Assembly: GCA_034401795.1 (NCBI GenBank)
Contig: CM067374.1
Coordinates: 135,190,135 to 135,254,134, forward strand
DNA: 64,000 nt
Source of the DNA: Chaetoderma sp. LZ-2023a
Lineage: Eukaryota > Mollusca > Caudofoveata > Chaetodermatida > Chaetodermatidae
Reading direction: 5' to 3'
The notes under the pieces were generated by a model, which saw only the letters and a program-made list of their open reading frames with translations, did no database searches and was not told the origin of the DNA. This document shows positions 11,590-20,895 of the stretch, piece by piece; positions within the stretch are counted from its first letter, which is position 1; each line of letters begins with the position of its first letter. A program made the position numbers and the translations under genes.

Positions 11590-13246
11590 CACCTGTGCAA
11601 AAGTTAAGCACCAGCAAAAACAATAGAACGTAGAAACATGATGGTACAACTAGGCTGCCATACTTTTTGTCCCCGCGTTAGCTGACATAATTCCAAGTAC
11701 GAAATGCACATGCATGCATGACTTCACGCCGCTTGATGTCCGTGCGTGGCGGGAAACAGCACACGTGTTCAGTTATGTAAAAGTCCAGTTTGAGGTGTAG
11801 AACATTACATACAGATTTAGGCGACAAGATTAGGAATTTTGTGTTCATGACCGTGGTTTATTTGTACAGAGAGAATTAGCTCTTGATTGTGAACCGCTAT
11901 GGCAAGACGAAGGTTAAGTGATCGTGTGAAATGGCAAATCATAGGCATGCATACCACTGGTATGTCATGCAGATAGATTGGCAGACAGCTGAACATTAAC
12001 CAGACTGTAATCAGTCGTTTGATTGCAAAACATGGGCAAACTAACGAGGTGAAGGACAGGCCTAGATCTGGAAGACCGAAGAAGACTACTGCCCGTGATG
12101 ATCGAGCCCTAGTACGCTTTGTTAGGAGATCTCCATTCACCAACAGCAGAGTGCTCAGCCAGCAATGGGAAACGCGCAATAGAGTGTCAATGTCTATCGT
12201 CAAAAGGAGACTGTATGCTGCTGGCATGAAAGCTAGGAGACCTGTCAGACGTCCTCTCCTCACTGCACACCACAAAGAGGAGCGTCTGAGGTGATGCAAC
12301 GAAAGAAGACACTGGAATATGAGATCCTGGAGACGGGTACACTGGTCCGATGAAAGTCGGTTCCTGCTTCATGCCACAGATGGTCGAACTCGTGTATGGA
12401 GGTCCAGACGCACGGCGTACGACCAACGTAACATCATGGAAGAAGTTCCATTTGGTGGAGGTTCCGTTATGATATGGGGGTGCATCTCATTTGATTGTAA
12501 GCTGGATCTGTTGACTGTACCTGGAACACTAAATGGACAAAGATATCAAGATTCCATACTGGATAGAGTTGTGGTCCCTCATTTTGTAAATCATGCACCT
12601 GGAACCCACCCTATATTCATGGATGACAACGCCCGACCACATCGTGCTAGAGCTGTGCATGAATACCTCCGCCAGAATGCCATCGAAACCCTACCATGGC
12701 CAGCAAGGAGCCCTGACATGAACCCTATTGAGCATATCTGGGACATTCTGGGAAACATGGTGAGAAGGAGGGATCCTCCTGTGCAGAACCTACAGGAATT
12801 AACAGACGCACTCCATCTTGAATGGCAACGAATACCACAATGGCGTATCGGTCGGTTGGTGACCAGCATGAGACGTCGTGTCCAGGCCGTCATCCAGGCA
12901 CAAGGTGGATATACCCGGTATTAATAATGACAGTCTCAAACTCGTGCACAGATGTTAAACTTCGTTTTCAGACACCATTAATGACAATCTAGCCACGTGT
13001 GTCAACTGTAGGGCAATACTTGTCAGTTGTGTCAACGTAACCATATTCAGGCCTCGTTTTCAAGTTCAAACAAAAACATACAGTGTTTCCCCACCATCAT
13101 AATCAGCATTCCTCTAGTTGCATTATTACCTCTTGCACTAAGATGGATGGGTACATACATGTTTATGCTATTGCTTTCTTCATAGCACATGAATATACCC
13201 CCGCATGTACGTAAAAATAGGGTGGTGCTTAACTTTTGCACAGGTG
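11590..13246 (+). mobile_element. Tc1/mariner-family transposon, nearly complete
   Basis: 24-bp perfect terminal inverted repeats are visible: CACCTGTGCAAAAGTTAAGC... at 11590-11613 and its complement at 13223-13246. Both are flanked by TA-rich sequence (TATATA on each side), as expected for TA target-site duplication. The element is about 1.66 kb and carries one transposase gene. It interrupts the second Polinton remnant between the penton-like gene and the integrase, so it inserted later. Confidence 0.93.
11899..12924 (+). pseudogene. Tc1 transposase with two premature stops
   Basis: From ATG 11899 (MARRRLSDRVKWQIIGMHTT) the frame runs to TAA 12922-12924, about 341 codons, the usual Tc1 length. 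The order is an N-terminal paired helix-turn-helix region with a GRPKKTT linker (about 12070-12095), then the DD34E catalytic core. The core has Asp in VHWSDESRF (about 12345), Asp in FMDDNARPH (about 12620) and Glu in DMNPIEHIWD (about 12725), with 34 residues between the last two. Two in-frame stops, TAG near 11968-11975 and TGA at 12292-12294, are the only breaks seen; no frameshift was found. The protein would cut and paste the element at TA sites. Confidence 0.92.
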
Positions 13247-13655
13247 TATATATCCCAAACACCCTAAGACGCTAATGCTATCCAAACCCCTTTATCTCCA
13301 TTTTGAATGGTCAGATGTATTACATATGTTACTATTATAACATAAATAATTATAACCTGGCGAGATATTTTATCTCGTCTCTGGGTACATTTGCACTACA
13401 AAGTAACCAACAATAATCATTATTACATAGTTCTGGACTGTTTCGAGACATTTCGACAATGTGTCAACGTTAAGGTAGGGGTGTGGCGAGTAGGTGGTGG
13501 ATGGGTAGGATTGTACCTGTAGCTCTGTAATGATTCTAATTACGGTTATGTTCTGAAAAACTTATCCACGAATTGAACGAATTAGGATAGCCATGCTATT
13601 TGACATATACTTCTCGCTTATTATCTTTCATACACCTATTAATAATTCTTTCTAC
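13247..13655. other. noncoding flank of Tc1 within the Polinton remnant
   Basis: No open frame of note. It contains A/T-rich sequence and a G-rich stretch (TAGGTGGTGGATGGGTAGG). It probably belongs to the Polinton region between integrase and penton gene. Confidence 0.4.
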
Positions 13656-14700
13656 TCAATACAGCTGACTATTAGCTTTGTTTAAACGAAATTTCTGCAA
13701 CTCTTCGGAATAAAATGTACCGATAATGGGATTTTGATTATAATCATTGAGCTTATATACACCCGATCTGTGAGATAGTTTTGAACTCATTTTGAATATC
13801 ACATTGCTCCATGTCAGTCTATAACCCTTGGTAAATGGATCTTTTAACTCTGACACTCTTACGTCATTGCCTACGCTCAAATCACTTGGCTTTACCGATG
13901 CTCTTGGATTTGCTTTCGAGTACATATTATGCCAAGCTAACACCTCTGTACTGTGGTCAACATCTACAGGTTTCATTTTTGTACTACTGTGTACAGCTTT
14001 ATTGTAAGATCGTACCAGATTAGGGAGTGTGTCGATATATTTATCGGTATTTTTGTAAGTCATATATTTCCATAACTTAGTCTATATAGTGTGTTGAACG
14101 CATTCAGCGATCGCAGCCTTCGTGAGAGAGTTCTAAGCTGTTTAGAAATGTACACCTTTAGATGTTAATATGTGTCTAATGGTAGCATCCACGAAGTCAC
14201 CCCCTTTATCGCTCTGAATCAATTTGGATCTTCTAGAGACAGTATTCAGAATAAACTCCAATGCTTGAGCTAAGGTTTTCGCAGTTTTATTCGTTAAAGG
14301 AATTATCCACACACATTTTGATAGACAATCTATTATGAATAGTAGTTAATGCATAGAGTTATTATGTCTGGCTAAACTAGTAACGTCGCTCAGATCCATT
14401 TGCCATAACTTATCAACACTGGTTACATTGAATCGATCGCTCTTAAATTGTATTCACCTAGGTCTATGCAAAGTGTACGTAGCTTACTCCGCTAACCAGG
14501 CTCGTATTAAGAATTCAGATATTGTTCCCTTAAAGGCCCTATACAGTTTTTCCAAACCGCCAAAAGACGCAGAGTGTTTGCTATCATAACATACACACTT
14601 CAATCTGTCAATTACGCTAGTAGATCGCTTATTTCTTACGGTTCTTGCAAGCTTTTTTTCACCATAGTTTAACCAAGTTTTGGACAGCTTAGCATCTCAA
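13656..14700 (-). pseudogene. Polinton integrase (RVE family), copy 2, stops but catalytic triad retained
   Basis: Reading - from about 14700, an N-terminal region with SASFGGLEKLYRAFKG precedes the core. The core contains DKLWQMDLSD (first Asp, about 14395), IIDCLSKCVWIIPL, then IQSDKGGDF (second Asp, about 14205) and AAIAECVQ (Glu, about 14110). An intact frame of 135 residues (13656-14063) finishes the protein with LPNLVRSYNKAVHSST, a chromo-like C-terminal part and GTFYSEELQKF. About five stops lie between 14700 and 14063. The family inserts Polintons. A related remnant lies on + at 58.8 kb, sharing PIIGTFYSEELQK. Confidence 0.85.
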
Positions 14701-14802
14701 GATCTCTGATTTCTAGTTACGGAGCATTGCACTGTCACGACCCTTCTATTAATGGGTGTAGATCGTAAACCTTTAGCCTCGGGTTCGGTTTTTTTCGTTT
14801 TT

Positions 14803-15159
14803 TCACTCTAGACTCACTGCGTTGAAGGTTCTGCGGTTGTCTAATAATAAGCCTGGTGCCCTATGATTTAAGATTTCGATTAATCTCTTGCCTTTATTTC
14901 TTAAGCTAGGGCTCAACGATTGAACTAACTCTTTAATTCTAGCATTATCCAAATTTAAACCCCTAGGCACTGAAGTCTGGAGATTCCACCAACGTTCCAA
15001 ATCATCTGACGACTTAAGCACTGAACCAAATTGCTTACGCTGATATATCTTGAGTCTAAACTTTTGAAGCATCTGAGAATACAAATTTGACTTTTTTCTA
15101 GCCGTCAAGTCGCTATGATTTAGAATTTGTTCCATCTCTTGATCTAAATTCACAGCCAC
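14803..15159 (-). CDS. conserved Polinton protein of unknown function (coiled, basic)
   Basis: This is an uninterrupted 118-residue frame, MAVNLDQEMEQILNHSDL..., with alternating acidic and basic helices. A C-terminal LLDNRRTFNAV stretch follows a 'KGKRLIEIL' helix. Proteins of this layout (helical N-terminus about 'EMEQIL...LYSQML', then a compact C-terminal domain) recur beside the integrase in invertebrate Polintons; this is recollection of layout, not a search. No function is known to me. It may still be only part of a longer gene, because these proteins are often longer. Confidence 0.5.
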   Translation of the reverse strand: MAVNLDQEMEQILNHSDLTARKKSNLYSQMLQKFRLKIYQRKQFGSVLKSSDDLERWWNLQTSVPRGLNLDNARIKELVQSLSPSLRNKGKRLIEILNHRAPGLLLDNRRTFNAVSLE

Positions 15160-15280
15160 TCTAAGGTTTTGATCACTATTTAGAATATAGTAATCTTAGA
15201 CGTCGTGTTTATACCATCTATCATATTATGCTGTACCAACGCCATTTTATAAACGCTTTCCATCGCTATTATTGTTATTA

Positions 15281-15643
15281 TTATCCGAATAATTTAGAAA
15301 TAAGCAGTAATACTGCTGGAAGTATAAGGTGTAAGAAACTCCCTCGTTGAATAACTCGTTGTCTTTCAGATAATGGCGTCTTGCTTTTACTGAGCAATCT
15401 AATGTTATCACGGTATCTACATAAGTGTTTATGTTGTATTCGATTTAATTTTATGTTTCCACGAATTAGGTTTAAACAGCATTCGGACACAGCATCGGCT
15501 AAATCCTTATTACAATGTTCTAGAATTATCTTGCATTGCTTGGGTTTGGCTTTAACTAAACTCTGTAAGAGTGGTAATTGATTTGAGATAATGACAGCTC
15601 TACGTCCTCTTTTAAACTTAGACCCGGATCTAACCGTACACAT
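15281..15643 (-). CDS. small basic Polinton protein with hydrophobic C-terminus
   Basis: An intact 120-residue frame. The pattern LPLLQSLVKAKPKQCKIIL, then LADAVSECCLNLIRGN, a basic RYRDNIRLLSKSKTPLSERQ stretch, GSFLHLILPAVLLLISKL and a final Gly fits a small protein common in Polintons and related animal elements. It typically lies upstream of the packaging or integrase genes. The basic centre suggests nucleic-acid binding, and the terminal hydrophobic helix suggests membrane or capsid contact; both are inferences. It lies between the ATPase and the 118-residue protein, all on -. Confidence 0.6.
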   Translation of the reverse strand: MCTVRSGSKFKRGRRAVIISNQLPLLQSLVKAKPKQCKIILEHCNKDLADAVSECCLNLIRGNIKLNRIQHKHLCRYRDNIRLLSKSKTPLSERQRVIQRGSFLHLILPAVLLLISKLFG

Positions 15644-15655
15644 AGCCTGTCAACG

Positions 15656-15656
15656 C

Positions 15657-15710
<54 letters not shown>
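15656..15710. repeat. (TTA)n microsatellite
   Basis: About 18 TTA units just upstream of the small basic protein gene on the - strand. Confidence 0.97.
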
Positions 15711-15779
15711 GCGTTACTCCGTCTGTTAGCCATTTTGACTTTCGTATGCTTTCTTAGTAGACTTAGGTACGTACACTAC

Positions 15780-16371
15780 ACAAACTTGGGTCGGTAAAAT
15801 ATTGGTGCATAATCTGGTGTTCAGGTGTTGCCTGACAGAGGTCTATGGGTAAATAACCGTGAGCTCACGTAATGGCATCGCTATATGAATCATGCAATGT
15901 CGTGCTATGTCGAGGATACATTTGACGAGCCAATGTACTTATATTGGATGCGTCTCTAGGATTCTTAAATAGGATTATGTAATGATAATTCAGCGAAATA
16001 TTTCTGTGGTGCTTATTTTTTTAGAAAACATTCTGAAGCAAATGAATTATCATTGAATTCTCGTGATGCCCTCATCTCGTAAACAATGTAGTAACCCTGC
16101 TATCTACGTCCTCCATCAGATCATCAAGGATAATTAGATTAGCTATGTTGGAATCTATTTCTAAATCTTGAACTCCTGAATATATCTCTACATCCGTGCC
16201 GAGCCTCTCATAACCACGTTGATATGACCTGTAACATAATATAATTCGTTGAGGTGTTTTATCGAATAGTTGAGCTCTGTATCTAATTATTTTGCTTAAT
16301 AGTATGGATTTACCTGCTTGAAACGGTCCGCTAACTAATATATTATTCAGATGTTTAACTTGTGTATACAT
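15780..16371 (-). pseudogene. Polinton FtsK/HerA-type packaging ATPase, 3' part broken
   Basis: The first 99 codons (16072-16371) are open. They hold a Walker A GPFQAGKSILLSKII (P-loop GxxxxGKS, about residues 15-22) and a Walker B LIILDDLM. Downstream on -, after a stop and frame changes, FKNPRDASNISTLARQMYPR and a HGYLPIDL-type C-terminal region continue to about 15780. This is the A32-like ATPase that would pump the element's DNA into capsids. It is the first gene of the - strand morphogenesis block. The P-loop residues look intact, but the C-terminal half is frameshifted. Confidence 0.82.
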
Positions 16372-16442
16372 TTTGTCGTGTTGTTTTACAAAGCTTGAAG
16401 AGCACTAGAGCATCAACTCCGAGCATGCCACGCATCACCATC

Positions 16443-16643
16443 CTATCTGTGATGCCCATTCCCTTGTACAGTATTGGCCTTGTTGATGGCCCCTTGTCCT
16501 AGTGTGTCAGAGTTTCCAACAAGGTATCTGGCCAGTATGGTACCTTGGATCTCCCGTGGCTCGCCATTTTCATCGAAATCTAGGAAGGAGATGGGAGCAA
16601 GAGTGGCATCTGAACCAAAGCGTGCCTCGCCCAAGTGTGCCAA
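16443..16643 (-). CDS. hypothetical protein fragment
   Basis: A 66-residue frame with FLDFDENGEPREIQGTILAR, which reads like genuine protein but is not recognised. It has the same orientation as the genes at 16.8-20.1 kb and may be part of the same element. It ends at a stop near 16443. Confidence 0.3.
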   Translation of the reverse strand: MAHLGEARFGSDATLAPISFLDFDENGEPREIQGTILARYLVGNSDTLGQGAINKANTVQGNGHHR

Positions 16644-16837
16644 GTCTCAAAGCTCGTTGCTTTCTATGTCTGTGAGTGATAGAGACAGAGCGAAGGGCAG
16701 GGGGGGGGGGAGGTCGTATATAGAACTATACATAACAGCTTAAATTTAGTCATATCTCCAGTGAAACAGGTTGGCATAGGTAGACCACACAGAGGATGTG
16801 CCAGTCTCCCATCTCTGTGTTACTATCCAGATGCTAC

Positions 16838-17314
16838 TCACTCCGATTGAGTCGTTATCTTGGTGGGGAGTGCAGGAAGATGCCTCCTTTTGAGATGCCT
16901 CCTTTTGTGTTTGCCATTGATTGAAGCGGTCGTATATGACCTTCTTCTGCTCTTTGGTGAGGAACTTCTTCCAGGCAACAGTACCCTCAACAGGAGGCGG
17001 GCCTCAACACTGTCCATCTTGGCCACACATTCTTCGGCAGCCAGGATATCCTTGACTTCGTCGCTATCGCTTGCTAACTCAGTATGAAACTTGGCGTCAG
17101 TTTCCCACATGGCATGGCAGAACAACATACTGTTCTTCACACCCCCTCCCTTTGCTGACGCTCTGACAGTCGTCCCGCAGGTGCATACCACATGCTTTGT
17201 CCTGTTGCTAGATACGATGTTGAGGACTTCGAGGATGGACTCGAAGACTGGTTGCAGGCTAGATGTGACTATTTTGTCTATGGACTGAGCAAGTTCATTA
17301 TGATGGGCTGTCAT
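16838..17314 (-). pseudogene. hypothetical Polinton-block gene, frameshifted near its 3' end
   Basis: I choose the ATG at 17312-17314 (MTAHHNELAQSIDKIVT) because TATATAA lies about 17 bp upstream on the - strand. The frame has a helical N-terminus, a single CTC motif (VVCTCGTT), then an acidic segment (SDSDEVKDILAAEE). Near 16990 the coherent reading jumps frame to FLTKEQKKVIYDRFNQWQ. That suggests an indel, with the 3' end in another frame. The family is unknown to me. Confidence 0.45.
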
Positions 17315-17330
17315 TGTGTGTGGTTCTGGT

Positions 17331-17337
17331 TTATATA
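17331..17337 (-). promoter_or_regulatory. TATA-like box
   Basis: TATATAA on the - strand, immediately upstream of the chosen start at 17314. The same arrangement is seen before the penton-like gene and before the membrane-protein gene at 20080. Confidence 0.4.
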
Positions 17338-17428
17338 GATATCTTAAACTTGGTGGCATCTAGTCAGACATATGCCATGATGATCTCGGCCATAGCACTC
17401 GTTGCTAACCGTAGAGCGGTGGCTTCCC

Positions 17429-17680
17429 TTATTGGAATATGCCCCCCCCCCATGAGCTTGGCAGCAGCCGTGTGGCAAGTACGGCCGCACCGGTGGATGG
17501 AAGAACTTTGCTCCCACCAATCATCTTCACCACAGTCACATTCACCGCCACCTTACTGGAGACATGAACTGGTAAAGACTTAGCCTGTGTCAGTATCTTC
17601 TGGGATTTGCTCTTGCGCAGCTTCTCCAGCTTCTGAAGGCTTGCCTGGCTCCCTGGGCATTGCTTTACAATCTGTACCAT
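17429..17680 (-). CDS. hypothetical basic protein fragment
   Basis: An 83-residue frame with a Lys-rich N-terminal helix (LQKLEKLRKSKSQKILTQ) followed by a Val/Ala/Gly-rich part. It has the same strand as its neighbours. The gene is not recognised and may be the 5' part of a broken one. Confidence 0.25.
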   Translation of the reverse strand: MVQIVKQCPGSQASLQKLEKLRKSKSQKILTQAKSLPVHVSSKVAVNVTVVKMIGGSKVLPSTGAAVLATRLLPSSWGGGIFQ

Positions 17681-17850
17681 CGACGTCGTCGTTTAAGCGC
17701 TGAGTATACAATAAGGTTAGATCTGTCCAGGCTGCGTCTGCTAGCTGCCTAGATAGGTACTCGAAAACATCCTTCTCTCTATATTACCGCGATAGAAATA
17801 ATGTAAACATGGTCCAGCTCGCGAGGTACTGTGACGTCTTCTGCACATAG

Positions 17851-18120
17851 TTGAAAGGCTACAAGAAGAATAGATCAAATGAGCCGAGCAAGCTCTCTAG
17901 CACTGAGCTAACAGAGGAGCTGACAGACATGAAGCTCTACCAACAGTTTGGTAAGGGACAGATCTGCTTTGTGGAGTACCTCACCATGAAGGAGAGGGAA
18001 CACATAGAGCAGCTCCTGCATATCAAGGGATTCCAGAAGGATCGGTGTCTTTCAGTTACTCTAGCTATGATCATGGCATCCCCCGACTCTGAGTTGAATA
18101 AGGCTCTGCACTACTACTAG
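17851..18120 (+). CDS. hypothetical + strand protein fragment
   Basis: An 89-residue frame, mostly helical and charged (SSTELTEELTDMKLYQQFGK, then LTMKEREHIEQLL). It reads as real protein although its neighbours are on -. An earlier ATG at about 17811 (MVQLARYCDVF) would join it through one stop. No family is recognised. Confidence 0.35.
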   Translation: MKGYKKNRSNEPSKLSSTELTEELTDMKLYQQFGKGQICFVEYLTMKEREHIEQLLHIKGFQKDRCLSVTLAMIMASPDSELNKALHYY

Positions 18121-18506
18121 CTGGACAAAGACCGCTACTGAACCATCTCGCCCTTGGCTGTTTTGCTGGTGGCGTGTATAGGAGCAGCCACGCTAGTTCA
18201 AGTGATCTCACCCACAGTGAGCCTCTAACTGAACTACATGGGGCAGAGAAGTCTGGAGACCAGCAAAGCAATAGGTAGGCGTACCACCACTAGGACGATC
18301 CTCCCAATGCGCTTGCTCTGCAGTACTCTGTGTGATTCCAGAGGAGCAGTTGTGGGCACCAGCACAGGTGGTCATGCTGATGGTGGTGTAGTGCTGGCTT
18401 ATGGGGCCCACAGAGATGCTGGTTGTGTGTGACATGGCACTACGCGCAGGCGAGTTGATGTCTGTGTTGAAGCGAAAGTGGACACCGGGGGAATTCCCCT
18501 CAACTA

Positions 18507-19480
18507 TCATGTTTTATAGTTCCTGACCACCAGGACTTCGGTATTCATGGTCATGTTGCTCGGAATCATCTCTAGGTGTGGCGATATGACAAAATTGAGC
18601 TGCCGACGGGCTTTCTGCAAGGCTTGCTGGAACTTGGCAATGAAGCTTCTAGGGTCTGAAACGTTGATCATGTCCTCAAAGAGACTGCTGAACATGACCT
18701 GCACCTCTTTTAAGCTCACCCCATCTATAGAGTGTCGCAGCATGGTCCGACCTGTTAGGAAACAATAACATAATGCGAAGATCTGTTGGTTCGAACGATC
18801 CATGCTGGTGTGAGCCCTGAGGTTGTATGTGGGACAAAGTACTTCCAATCATCTGTGTGGTCCTGATTGATGCTAGTGATGTGCATATTCTTCACCAGTG
18901 CATCGGACCCTATATCTAAGTCAAATGAGAACATCACAGTCTTATGACAGCCAATTCATGGTGATTGATAGGGTAAGCCTGAGTAGTCTCGTCTCTGGTC
19001 GGCGTATATAATGCCTAGACAGCTGTTGTCTCCACCATGGAAATGATAGTCTGAGTGGGCGCTTAATTCTCGCGGAAGTCTACTGGCCGCTGAGAGGCTG
19101 TAGCAGTTGGGCTCCGAGTCGAAGTCATTCATATCATGGGAGTGAAGCAAACTGGCGCCGATTCCACAACCTGGGGTGGCAGCCCAGACGACAAAGTTCA
19201 GCTGTTGCATCCAGAACGAGAGAGGTGTGAGCTTTCCTTGCATCCTTGATGATGACTGTGTGGTTGGTCAGTGGTCGTGGATTGATGGAAATGCTGATGC
19301 GATCATCTCATCGAGTATGATGGAGATCGGTGTTAGGTCTGGCACATCATCCAGTGGGACCACGTTGTTTGTCAGTCTAGAGTGTATCAAGGAAGGCAGG
19401 TTGGCTCTGGATGATCATCGTGAGATTCACTGGGAAGGCCATCTATAGACGTCATCATAAAACAGGAAATTATTTGACAT
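18507..19480 (-). pseudogene. Polinton major capsid protein, second clade, decayed
   Basis: ATG at 19478-19480 opens MSNNFLFYDDVYRWPSQ. The same frame then continues through three TGA stops as far as 18956, including TPLSFWMQQLNFVVWAATPG, and after that jumps frame. 18755-18937 contains DDWKYFVPHTTSGLTPAWI, and 18507-18848 contains QQIFALCYCF and QALQKARRQLNFVIS...NMTMNTEVLVV. This order matches a second Polinton capsid type seen in cnidarian and other invertebrate genomes, clearly different from the capsid at 9.6-10.1 kb. The identification is from memory of the family and by eye. Confidence 0.68.
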
Positions 19481-19604
19481 CGTAGAGACTCACGATGTGG
19501 TCATACAACGGTATCTCGTTTTTTAGCTCATCCACGTCCACACACCCACTGGAGCCCTTGAGGAATTGCTAGCGCACTTTGAGTTTCTCCGTGTAGTACA
19601 GGGT

Positions 19605-20080
19605 TTATAGATTCAGCATATGGTGGTACGCTTCATCACTGATCTGTCCGTCCTCGAGAGCTTTACGGACAGATTCGGCGATGGCCCATATGGCACGCTG
19701 TGCCAGTGTCACATACTTAGCATGGTTCTCTAGCTTCTTAGTGGTCTGGCACTGTCCAACTGCAAAGGCAGTAGCCAGGACAGTGGCCGTAATGGTCAAT
19801 CCAGCCAGCGGGATAGCAACTATTCTACACACACCTGTAGCGAGAGTAGCAGTGGCTGATACACCAGCACTGGCTCCGATCACCCCCAGCAGCTGAGGTT
19901 GTGCGCGCAAGATGGTCGCAGGCCCTTTTATATCGTTATAATAAACTGCTGCCTCGTGGATAAGATTCTGCCTGATAGTGTCGATCTGCTGTAGTCGCCA
20001 GCCGTGAACTGTACCACCCTCATCGGGTGCCAAGGAGGGGGTTTTTTCAGGTTGCTTTCGCCACCCTGGTTTTTAACCAT
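19605..20080 (-). pseudogene. small Polinton membrane protein (two hydrophobic helices), one indel
   Basis: The likely original start is ATG 20078-20080 (MVKNQGGESNLKK), eleven bases or less downstream of a TATATATATA run on -. An indel in an A/C run near 20040 shifts the frame. From 20033 the frame is open for 142 codons: a helix (LQQIDTIRQNLIHEAA), then two long hydrophobic segments (about residues 48-90), then a helix ending GQISDEAYHHMLNL. A protein with a coiled start, two membrane helices and an 'ISDEEF'-like end is frequent in Polintons; its function is unknown. Confidence 0.6.
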
Positions 20081-20511
20081 GGTATATATATAGGACTTAA
20101 ACTCGAGCTAGTTCTGCATCACCGTTAGGATCTGCCGATGGGCCATCGTGGGATTCATCTAGGCTAACCTAACGAAGCGAGTGAGCTTATTGGTGTGGCT
20201 CCATACCTCACTTTGGCACTCCTGGTCCGGCTTGTAACATTTGGAGCTTCATTTTGTCCCTTTGTTAGTACTCCCGACGTTGTGAGGCCTTCATCATCCA
20301 TTCTTGGGTAATATTCTTTAGATTTATAGTCTCCTTGTCATTCTGGCGTTCTGTTGATAACACCGCTCCTGCTATAGTCACTCATCTTCTTGTCGAAAAA
20401 ACATTTCCTGTAGGTTTATCTGTACCACCTCAGAGAAGGTGTGTGGGTGAGTTGGCTGTTCTATCTCCTTTTTCAACAGTTCAGCAAAGGTCATATATAT
20501 CTGGTATGATA

Positions 20512-20838
20512 TCATGTTGATAGGTCAATGAGTAGCAGCATCGTAAATTCTAAATGGGCATCCAACCACCCACATGTGCTGGCATACAGGGTAATGGTCG
20601 AGGTGTCTACCAGGTGGTCTGTGGGCGTGAAGAGTTTGGGACTGATTGCTTTCCACATGATGCTGTTCGCGCTCGGCAGATATTCTATCACGTCTAACAC
20701 CCTGTGATAAGCACTGCCTGGAGATGGATGTAGCACATTGGCATGTATGTATGGGGTGGAACGACGAACCAACACGAAGAGGACCCATTCTACACGGTAC
20801 TGTACCACCCATCTAACCACCAGAGATGGCTTGATCAC
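20512..20838 (-). CDS. hypothetical protein, unknown family
   Basis: A 108-residue frame with a hydrophobic N-terminus (VVRWVVQYRVEWVLFVLV) and a Leu/Thr-rich remainder. An overlapping frame is also open, so coding is uncertain. It lies in the Polinton-like block on the common - orientation, and its 5' end faces a + strand gene starting near 20.9 kb (divergent pair). Confidence 0.3.
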   Translation of the reverse strand: MIKPSLVVRWVVQYRVEWVLFVLVRRSTPYIHANVLHPSPGSAYHRVLDVIEYLPSANSIMWKAISPKLFTPTDHLVDTSTITLYASTCGWLDAHLEFTMLLLIDLST

Positions 20839-20895
20839 GTTCTCACCACCTCAGAGCATCAGTCGGCTATATGCTACGCTTAAACACAATATATA

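Noticed and set aside
12591-12893. 100-codon - strand ORF
   Set aside because: Antisense shadow of the Tc1 transposase.
13835-14023. 62-codon + ORF
   Set aside because: Antisense shadow of the - strand Polinton integrase.
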